Below are positions 58,766 to 64,000 of a stretch of 64,000 bases of DNA, one piece after another. The stretch spans positions 434,001 to 498,000 of the forward strand of contig NZ_JBHSYQ010000016.1 of assembly GCF_042662225.1 (NCBI RefSeq), read 5' to 3'. Under the pieces are notes generated by a model. The model ran no database searches. It was not told the origin of the DNA and was given only the letters and a program-made list of their open reading frames with translations. The translations under genes were made by a program, and so were the position numbers. How positions within the stretch are numbered: the stretch's first letter is position 1; every line of letters starts with the position of its first letter. The stretch is from Nibribacter roseus (GTDB taxonomy: Bacteria > Bacteroidota > Bacteroidia > Cytophagales > Hymenobacteraceae).

Positions 58766-59218
58766 ATGAAAAAGAAACTACTACTTATTTGTCTTCCATT
58801 TGTGATTGCAGCTTGTGGTTCAACCAAACAAGTTAGTTCGTCTAAAGCTGCAGGACCTTATGTCAAGCAAGAACTCTACGACCAAAACACCTTTAGAATT
58901 AACAGCTTCAGCCAGGACAAGACCTACGGGTATGAAGAGAAAAACCCGATAAAAGTGGGCGGTGCCAAGCAGCAGGAAGGCCCCATGAATGAGAGAAGGT
59001 TTCTGAACGCGCTGACTGGTCCTAATGGAGAAGAAATCAGCTACTACAGAATTGGCAGCTGCTGTCATTTTGAAACACCAAACGGATTGATGGGCGGAGG
59101 TTTGCTTGACATGTACAGCGTCACCTATGAAGGACTGGCCGAACCTATCAAGCTGTACATCAATATGTATGATTCTGACACCCTACATGTGCCCACTGGC
59201 TTTAAATTGCGGTATTAA
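58766..59218 (+). CDS. Conserved small lipoprotein of unknown function
   Basis: 150 residues with a lipoprotein signal (LLLICLPFVIAACGST). The body contains a striking CC pair in YYRIGSCCHFETPNGLMGGG, then LLDMYSVTYEGLAEPIKLYINMYD and a C-terminal VPTGFKLRY. I recall this pattern as a Bacteroidota family often wrongly named after an aldolase; it has no aldolase fold. Function unknown. Convergent with the hydroxylase-like gene, with a long palindrome between. Confidence 0.7.
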   Translation: MKKKLLLICLPFVIAACGSTKQVSSSKAAGPYVKQELYDQNTFRINSFSQDKTYGYEEKNPIKVGGAKQQEGPMNERRFLNALTGPNGEEISYYRIGSCCHFETPNGLMGGGLLDMYSVTYEGLAEPIKLYINMYDSDTLHVPTGFKLRY

Positions 59219-59290
59219 CCAAAGTTAGGTCTTGTAGAAGCTGATGTATGAAACAGGTACGGTAAAGACAACAGCACTAGTGCTTTGACA

Positions 59291-59325
59291 AATTAAAAAT
59301 TAGAAATTAAGAATTATAAATACTT
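59291..59325. repeat. Heptanucleotide tandem repeat, unit AATTARA
   Basis: AATTAAA, AATTAGA, AATTAAG, AATTATA, AATACTT in phase, between convergent genes. Confidence 0.75.
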
Positions 59326-59407
59326 TTGGAAGAACAAATAACCATAATCTAATTCTTGGATTCTAATCTAAAATTAACTGGAGGAACACTGGAAACACTC
59401 GTATTAT

Positions 59408-59459
59408 AATTCCCTGTTTTGGAGCTGGTTTTTAAAAATCAGCTCCAAAACAGGGAATT
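59408..59459. repeat. Intergenic palindrome copy 23 (perfect 20-bp arms)
   Basis: AATTCCCTGTTTTGGAGCTG (59408-59427) is exactly complementary to 59440-59459. The core GGAGC/GCTCC differs from other copies yet pairs. Confidence 0.92.
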
Positions 59460-59462
59460 TCA

Positions 59463-60218
59463 TTATCCGGCTATCAATTGTATTTCCGCAGGAAGTTCAA
59501 CTAGAGGCAACCCTTCTCTCCCCAGCTGATCTACCATAGAAGTTAAATCAGAAAGGCTTTCAAGAACAAAATAGTACTCCGGAGCCTCTCCTGCTTTGAC
59601 AGGTTGTGCCAACATTTCTTCCAGCACCGCAGGTTTCCAGCTGTCTTCTTTTTTGAGGGCAGACTCCGCCTCCGGAGCATTTGACAACAAGTTGGCTCCC
59701 ATTAATGTCACTTTTCCTTCTTCGTCTCTTAATAAACCATTACCCAGCACATGCTGTGCCAAACGCCAAAGTACTTCTATGGCTTCCGGTGATTTATTCT
59801 GCTGGGCCAATCTGCCTAAGCGGAACATGAAATCAGATACCGCTGGCTGAAATAACCACGGCAACAGACTGAAGACATCAGAAAACAGATCCTGGTGCCC
59901 CTGTAACCTTAAATCGGCATCTGGATGCAGACGCAGCGTAGTAATGGCCGGAAACTTATGTTTTGACCAACGTGCCAATACAGCTGCAGGGCGCAAGGGT
60001 GCTTCTGTCGCCACTAGTTCCCAGTCAAGGGTGCGCTTTAGCCTAGTATTCAGCTCCTGAAAGTCAGGAATAAAGTAAGCCTTCAGTTCCAGCGCCTGAA
60101 GCCCCTGCCAAAAAGGCTGAGCCACCTGATTGACCAGTGCCTCTACCCGCTTGGTATAAAGGATGTTCCAGATCTGCTGTTGCGGAATGGTATACTGATG
60201 GTACTGTTGCTGATACAT
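59463..60218 (-). CDS. Degenerate aromatic amino acid hydroxylase homologue (pseudoenzyme)
   Basis: 251 residues that follow the bacterial phenylalanine-4-hydroxylase layout by eye. QQYHQYTIPQQQIWNILY fits the family start (QxYxxYTxxxxxxWxxLY). IPDFQELNTRL fits IPDFxxLN. DLFSDVFSLLPWLFQPAVSDFM stands where active enzymes have DxFHDVFGHxPLLxxPxFxDFM, and RLAQHVLGNGLL where they have RLYWFTxEFGLI. The two iron His and the Glu are therefore Ser113, Leu118 and Gly159. All three ligands are lost, so it should not hydroxylate. It is downstream of trpF-trpB-trpA-DAHP synthase on the same strand, behind a terminator-like hairpin and an assembly gap. A role as a ligand-binding regulator is inference. 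Confidence 0.75.
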   Translation of the reverse strand: MYQQQYHQYTIPQQQIWNILYTKRVEALVNQVAQPFWQGLQALELKAYFIPDFQELNTRLKRTLDWELVATEAPLRPAAVLARWSKHKFPAITTLRLHPDADLRLQGHQDLFSDVFSLLPWLFQPAVSDFMFRLGRLAQQNKSPEAIEVLWRLAQHVLGNGLLRDEEGKVTLMGANLLSNAPEAESALKKEDSWKPAVLEEMLAQPVKAGEAPEYYFVLESLSDLTSMVDQLGREGLPLVELPAEIQLIAG

Positions 60219-60231
60219 AACGGTGTAAAAT

Positions 60232-60265
60232 AAAAAAGGCCTGGTTCCGCTTCGGAACCAGGCCT
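60232..60265 (-). terminator. Intrinsic terminator just upstream of the hydroxylase-like gene
   Basis: On the minus strand AGGCCTGGTTCC (60265-60254) pairs perfectly with GGAACCAGGCCT (60248-60237). A T-run follows (60237-60232), and the start codon lies 13 bp further on. It is either the end of an unseen upstream gene or a leader attenuator. Confidence 0.8.
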
Positions 60266-60271
60266 CTATAT

Positions 60272-60372
60272 NNNNNNNNNNNNNNNNNNNNNNNNNNNNN
60301 NNNNNNNNNNNNNNNNNNNNNNNNNNNNNNNNNNNNNNNNNNNNNNNNNNNNNNNNNNNNNNNNNNNNNNNN
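60272..60372. other. Assembly gap
   Basis: 101 N. The true length of missing sequence is unknown; a gene or leader could be hidden here. Confidence 0.99.
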
Positions 60373-60381
60373 GTTATTTGT

Positions 60382-60477
60382 CTAACTCAATTTTTTGCCC
60401 ATATAACTCCCGGCTCCGAAAACGCAAATGCGCTTCGCAGAATTGACGGTAATCATATTTAGGGCGAATAGTTTCAT
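60382..60477 (-). CDS. Possible 31-residue leader or truncated frame
   Basis: ATG 60477 opens MKLFALNMITVNSAKRICVF followed by GAGSYMGKKLS and a TAG at 60382. It could be a short leader peptide before the gap, or the head of a Rossmann-like protein cut off by a stop. There is no clear ribosome-binding sequence. Confidence 0.25.
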   Translation of the reverse strand: MKLFALNMITVNSAKRICVFGAGSYMGKKLS

Positions 60478-60519
60478 AACGTCAGCTAATGTAGAACAAA
60501 AGTTTGAACAATGCAAATG

Positions 60520-60554
60520 TTTTTGTGCTACTTTTTAAAAAATAACTCCAAAAC
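60520..60554. repeat. Intergenic palindrome copy 24 (degenerate)
   Basis: TTTTTGTGCTACTTTTT with AAAAATAACTCCAAAAC. It lies after the DAHP synthase stop. Confidence 0.45.
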
Positions 60555-60570
60555 ATAAATGAATTAGTAT

Positions 60571-61584
60571 TTATACCAGCTCTTTCTTCAACTCAAAGAC
60601 TCTCCGCATTTTCCGGATCATCCGTTCTGATTCAGTGAAGCTCAGGGTCTGAGCTCCGTCAGAGGCAGCCTCCTCAGGTCTCTCGTGTGTTTCATAGATG
60701 ATGCCGTCGGCACCGGCCATAATGGCGGCCAGGGCCATAGGTTCCACGTATTCTCTTATGCCAATACCATGAGAAGGATCTACAATAACCGGTAGGTGAG
60801 TTTTCTCTTTCAGAATAGGAATAGCGTTCAGATCAAGCGTATTGCGGCTTGCGGTTTCATAGGTTCTGATGCCGCGCTCGCAGAGCATCAATTTCTCATT
60901 TCCGCCTGAGAAGATATATTCAGCAGAGTACAGAAGTTCGTCTATGGTCCCAGAAATGCCGCGCTTGAGCAGCACGGGCTTGTCTACTTTACCTAATTCG
61001 TCCAGTAGGTTGAAGTTCTGGGTATTGCGGGCTCCTACCTGAAACACATCGGTGTAGGGCTCCATTGGTGCAATCTGCGACACCTGCATCACCTCTGTCA
61101 CAATCTTTATACCGTTAGCCCGGCAAAGCTCATAGAACATTTTCAGTCCTTCCAATCCCAATCCTCTGAATGAATACGGTGAACTGCGGGGTTTGAACAC
61201 ACCTCCGCGCATAAATCGTACACCCTGCGCCACCAAATGATCTATGGTTTTCTGTACCTGCTCTTCGTTCTCAATAGAACAAGGCCCTGCCATTAGTGTT
61301 AACTCCCCCTCTTTCACTTGTAAACCGTCACCAAAGTCAATTACGGTGGGGTTCACTTTCCATTTGCGCGACACCAGCTTGTAATCATCAGAGACAATAT
61401 GAATGTCTTTTATACCTTGCAAATTGCCGATGGTGCGTACGTCAAACTCCGCCTTTCCGGTACCCACCAGGTAGTGCCCTGCATGGGTTTTTACCTCTGT
61501 GGTCTTATATTTCAGCTCCTTCGCTTTGTCTACAATGGCACTCTTCTGCTCCGGAGATATATCTGCTTGTAATTGAATCAGCAT
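60571..61584 (-). CDS. aroF: DAHP synthase with N-terminal ferredoxin-like domain
   Basis: 337 residues. Residues 1-75 form a ferredoxin-like/ACT-type regulatory domain (MLIQLQADISPEQKSAIVDK, VGTGKAEFDVRTIGNLQGI). The TIM barrel follows: LTLMAGPCSIENEEQVQKTI, RGGVFKPRSSPYSFRGLGLEGL, IQVGARNTQNF-like FQVGARNTQNFNLL and PVIVDPSHGIG. This is the type I-beta layout of Thermotoga-like enzymes. It condenses PEP and erythrose-4-phosphate, the first step to all aromatic amino acids. The start is ATG 61584; the longer frame upstream is heptamer repeat. It lies downstream of trpA. Confidence 0.93.
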   Translation of the reverse strand: MLIQLQADISPEQKSAIVDKAKELKYKTTEVKTHAGHYLVGTGKAEFDVRTIGNLQGIKDIHIVSDDYKLVSRKWKVNPTVIDFGDGLQVKEGELTLMAGPCSIENEEQVQKTIDHLVAQGVRFMRGGVFKPRSSPYSFRGLGLEGLKMFYELCRANGIKIVTEVMQVSQIAPMEPYTDVFQVGARNTQNFNLLDELGKVDKPVLLKRGISGTIDELLYSAEYIFSGGNEKLMLCERGIRTYETASRNTLDLNAIPILKEKTHLPVIVDPSHGIGIREYVEPMALAAIMAGADGIIYETHERPEEAASDGAQTLSFTESERMIRKMRRVFELKKELV

Positions 61585-61590
61585 GTTACA

Positions 61591-61769
61591 CAAATTTGAA
61601 GATTTGGTGATTAGGAGATGTGAAAATGTGGCAAGGTGTTTTGGCCACAATTTTAAATTTATAAATCTAAAAAGGCTTTATGGTAATAGTTAAACTTTTA
61701 GCCTGATGCTTATTATGTTTACAGATTTCATGCTATTTCTAAATTCTTACATCTCCTAATTTCCAAATC
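61591..61769. repeat. Inverted pair of heptamer-like arrays in the trpA-aroF spacer
   Basis: GATTTGGTGATTAGGAGATG (61601-61620) matches the reverse complement of CATCTCCTAATTTCCAAATC (61750-61769) in all but two positions. The left side continues as AAATTTG, AAGATTT units. Confidence 0.7.
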
Positions 61770-61797
61770 AAAAGTAGCACTTTACCAAATTACCTTT

Positions 61798-62574
61798 TTA
61801 CCGTATTTGCTTCAGAAAAGCCCGAACGTTCTCACGCACTTCGGCGGGCTGTTGCAATGCTTTGATAAACGCACTGCCTATAATGGCTCCGTGACCAGAC
61901 TGACAGGCCATTTCAAAAGAAGGCTTGTCTGAAATACCGAAACCAATGAGTAAAGGGTTCTTCAGTCCTAATGCTTTTACTCTGGAAAAATATGCCCGCT
62001 GCGCTTCTGTGCTTTGCACCTGGCTGCCAGTGGTACTGGCGCTGGACACCATGTAAATAAATGAATTGGTCAAGGCGTCAATTTGCCTGATTCGGGCATC
62101 TGAGGTTTGTGGGGTGATGAGGAAGATTAAGCTGAGGCCGTGCTTCTCCAATATTGGCTTATATTCTTCCTCATATTCTGCGAAAGGCAAGTCAGGCAAG
62201 ATTAAACCGTCTACCCCTACTCTGGCGGCCTCAGCGCAAAAACGCTCAAAGCCATACTGCATCACGGGGTTCAGGTAGCCCATTAAGATAATGGGCAGCG
62301 TCACCTTTTCCCGTACGTTTTCCAGCTGCTGAAACAGCACCTTCAAGGACATCCCGTTTTCCAGCGCCACCATGTTACTGGCCTGAATGGTAGGGCCATC
62401 AGCTAATGGATCTGAGAACGGCATTCCTATCTCTACTAAATCAGCCCCGGCGGCTTCCAGCTCCTCTAAAATAGTTGTAGTATCTTCCAGCTTTGGATAG
62501 CCAGCGGTAAAGTACACGTTCAGCAGGTTGCCACTTTTTTCCTGGAAGAGGCGGGTAAGTCTATTGTTGGGCAT
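61798..62574 (-). CDS. trpA: Tryptophan synthase alpha subunit
   Basis: 258 residues. The catalytic Glu lies in LVEIGMPFSDPLADGPTIQASN, and the active-site Asp in GVDGLILPDLPFAEYEE. LIFLITPQTSDARI, YMVSSASTTG and IGFGISDKPSF complete the TIM barrel. It cleaves indole-3-glycerol phosphate and passes indole to TrpB. Start ATG 62574 lies within the end of trpB (14-bp overlap), implying coupled translation. Confidence 0.96.
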   Translation of the reverse strand: MPNNRLTRLFQEKSGNLLNVYFTAGYPKLEDTTTILEELEAAGADLVEIGMPFSDPLADGPTIQASNMVALENGMSLKVLFQQLENVREKVTLPIILMGYLNPVMQYGFERFCAEAARVGVDGLILPDLPFAEYEEEYKPILEKHGLSLIFLITPQTSDARIRQIDALTNSFIYMVSSASTTGSQVQSTEAQRAYFSRVKALGLKNPLLIGFGISDKPSFEMACQSGHGAIIGSAFIKALQQPAEVRENVRAFLKQIR

Positions 62575-63757
62575 CTTGTTGTTCAAAATAGGTAAGAATG
62601 GTATTCAGGTCTTTGTCGCCACGGCCCGATAAGTTAAGTACTACTACATCGTCTGGGCCGGCTTTCAGTTCTTTAAGAGCAGCGAGTGCGTGTGATGATT
62701 CAATAGCCGGAATAATACCTTCTAAACGGCTCAATTCGCGCAGGGCTTCCATGGCTTCAGCATCTCTAATGGCAAAAAAAGTGGCCCGGCCGCTCTGGGC
62801 TAAATGGGCATGTAACGGACCAACACCCGGATAATCAAGACCTGCCGAAATAGAATATGGTTCTGTGATTTGACCGTCTTCGGTTTGCATGAGCAGGGTT
62901 TTACTTCCATGAATGATACCCGTCTTGCCTAATATTGAGGTGGCCGCCGAATGACCTGAATCAACGCCTAAACCGGCAGCTTCTACGGCTATCAATTTTA
63001 CGTCTTCTTCGTCCAAAAAGTGATAAAAGGCTCCGGCAGCGTTACTGCCACCGCCTACGCAGGCCACCACGTAATCTGGCAGCTCGCGCCCCTCCTTCTC
63101 CAGTAGCTGCGCTCTTATTTCCTCACTGATAACGGCCTGAAAACGGGCTACCATATCTGGGTACGGGTGCGGACCTACTACGGAGCCAATAATATAATGC
63201 GTGTCCTCCGGGTTGTTGATCCAGTCACGAATGGCCTCGTTGGTGGCGTCTTTTAAGGTTTGACTTCCGGAGGTAACAGGTACTACCGTGGCGCCCAATA
63301 ACTTCATTTTCTCCACGTTCGGCTTTTGCCGCTCAGTGTCAATCTTGCCCATGTACACAATACATTCTAGCCCCGCCAGAGCACATACCGTAGCCGTAGC
63401 AACACCGTGCTGGCCCGCTCCGGTTTCAGCAATGATGCGCTTCTTCCCTAAGCGTTTGGCCATTAGAATCTGACCCACGGTATTGTTGATTTTGTGGGCA
63501 CCCGTGTGGTTCAGGTCTTCACGCTTCAGGTAAATTTTGGTGTTATACTTCTCTGACAGGCGCTTGGCGTGGTACAAAGGGGTTGGCCTACCTACATAAT
63601 CACGCAGGAGCGAATTCAGTTCTTCCTGAAAAGCCGGCTCCTGTAAAATTGACAAGTACTTCTCACGTAGCTCTTCTACGTTAGGGTATAGCATTTCTGG
63701 AATAAAGGCACCTCCAAACTGGCCATAATATCCCCGCTCATTTACTCCGTATTTCAT
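62561..63757 (-). CDS. trpB: Tryptophan synthase beta subunit
   Basis: 398 residues. GYYGQFGGAFIPEMLYPNVEEL opens the protein, the PLP lysine is in LNHTGAHKINNTVGQ, and AETGAGQHGVATATVCAL, GGGSNAAGAFYHF and NLSGRGDKDL follow. It joins indole with serine to give tryptophan. It is upstream of and overlaps trpA. The trpF gene ends 83 bp upstream, with a heptamer repeat between them. Confidence 0.97.
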   Translation of the reverse strand: MKYGVNERGYYGQFGGAFIPEMLYPNVEELREKYLSILQEPAFQEELNSLLRDYVGRPTPLYHAKRLSEKYNTKIYLKREDLNHTGAHKINNTVGQILMAKRLGKKRIIAETGAGQHGVATATVCALAGLECIVYMGKIDTERQKPNVEKMKLLGATVVPVTSGSQTLKDATNEAIRDWINNPEDTHYIIGSVVGPHPYPDMVARFQAVISEEIRAQLLEKEGRELPDYVVACVGGGSNAAGAFYHFLDEEDVKLIAVEAAGLGVDSGHSAATSILGKTGIIHGSKTLLMQTEDGQITEPYSISAGLDYPGVGPLHAHLAQSGRATFFAIRDAEAMEALRELSRLEGIIPAIESSHALAALKELKAGPDDVVVLNLSGRGDKDLNTILTYFEQQDAQQ

Positions 63758-63764
63758 ATTTTTT

Positions 63765-63841
63765 AGTAGTTAGATTTTAGACGCTAGATATTAGACTTAT
63801 GAGGAGTCTAAATACCATCGTCTAACATCTAGTGTCTTTTT
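63765..63841. repeat. Inverted heptamer repeats between trpF and trpB
   Basis: AGTAGTT, AGATTTT, AGACGCT, AGATATT, AGACTTA on the left; TCTAACA, TCTAGTG, TCTTTTT on the right. AGACGCTAGATATTAGAC and GTCTAACATCTAGTGTCT pair with two mismatches. Confidence 0.75.
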
Positions 63842-64000
63842 TACGCTCTTAACTTTTTGATGAAATCTTTTACCCGCTCCACGTCTTTCATGCCAGGCGA
63901 AGTTTCAAACTTGCTGTTCAGGTCTATCCCGTACAACTGGGGGTGGCGGTAATTTCTTATTTCGTCAATGTGTTCCTCTGAAATGCCGCCGCTTAGGAAA
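63841..64000 (-). CDS. trpF: Phosphoribosylanthranilate isomerase, C-terminal part (cut by window edge)
   Basis: The minus strand from the window edge reads FLSGGISEEHIDEIRNYRHP, then QLYGIDLNSKFETSPGMKD and VERVKDFIKKLRA to a TAA at 63843-63841. FLSGGI and GIDLNSKFE-xxPG-KD are the C-terminal TrpF signatures; the Asp in GIDLNS is near the phosphate site. It isomerises phosphoribosylanthranilate in tryptophan synthesis. It heads the visible part of trpF-trpB-trpA. Confidence 0.93.
   Translation of the reverse strand, partial: FLSGGISEEHIDEIRNYRHPQLYGIDLNSKFETSPGMKDVERVKDFIKKLRA

Noticed and set aside
58766..59218. Aldolase name for the small lipoprotein
   Set aside because: At 150 residues with a lipobox and no TIM-barrel motifs, it cannot be an aldolase.
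60232..60265. T-box riboswitch upstream of the hydroxylase-like gene
   Set aside because: The stem does not show the conserved T-box sequence UGGnACC in an unpaired bulge, and the region upstream is missing.
61638..61680. GTTTTGGCC...AAAAAGGC as a 25th palindrome copy
   Set aside because: The arms do not pair beyond a few bases and the spacing is too long.

Overview
The window reads as chromosomal DNA of an aerobic Bacteroidota bacterium. Three features suggest Cytophagales, most likely Hymenobacteraceae (inference, no search was run): cbb3 oxidase subunits I and II fused in one protein, promoters of the TTTG-N20-TAnnTTTG type, and several Bacteroidota-typical exported families (OMP barrels, DUF4197, DUF6515). 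About 100 N at 60272-60372 and clustered single-base frameshifts at 3-4 kb show that it comes from a draft assembly. There is no prophage, CRISPR array, rRNA or intact insertion sequence.

Layout. 1-7.4 kb: the 3' part of an outer-membrane beta-barrel receptor, then small exported proteins (DUF4197 and Spy-like, both frameshifted; DUF6515; another Spy-like protein; a PorT-like barrel) and hairpin-rich spacers. 8-18 kb: purL, an RNA pseudouridine synthase, a quinone-reductase-like MDR protein, hemN and gdhA. 18.4-31.1 kb: the cbb3 oxidase locus on the minus strand, ccoI-ccoS, then ccoNO-ccoQ-ccoP, then ccoG-ccoH-safE-usp, interrupted by a MaoC hydratase, an unknown gene and a repeat-rich hub. 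31-42.8 kb: cupin, truncated haemoglobin, class IV aminotransferase, P1 peptidase, amidase, tricorn-like protease, ketopantoate-reductase-like protein and yjjX. 43.3 kb: tRNA-Glu with a clear promoter. 43.6-48 kb: a LysR gene broken by one stop codon, divergent from MFS-GNAT-ridA-dehydratase. 48-58 kb: SpoIIAA-like protein, six-PAS histidine kinase, lipoprotein metallo-hydrolase, Tat-exported oxidoreductase and M16 peptidase. 59-64 kb: trpF-trpB-trpA-DAHP synthase and, behind a sequence gap and a terminator-like leader, a degenerate relative of phenylalanine hydroxylase.

The intergenic DNA is as notable as the genes. About two dozen copies of one imperfect palindrome (core GTTTTnRGCCTG / CAGGCYnAAAAC) lie only between genes. 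Their stems change sequence from copy to copy while staying paired. Degenerate tandem repeats with an exact 7-bp period but unrelated units occur at about nine sites, several arranged as inverted pairs. A mosaic of G-rich elements clusters around the cco locus. Two stretches (about 2.6-11.8 kb and 43.1-53.3 kb) carry none of the palindromes.

The best biological lead is the protein at 59463-60218. It aligns by eye along its length with aromatic amino acid hydroxylases but has lost all three iron ligands, and it sits at the end of an aromatic amino acid biosynthesis cluster. That suggests a sensor or regulator rather than an enzyme (inference).
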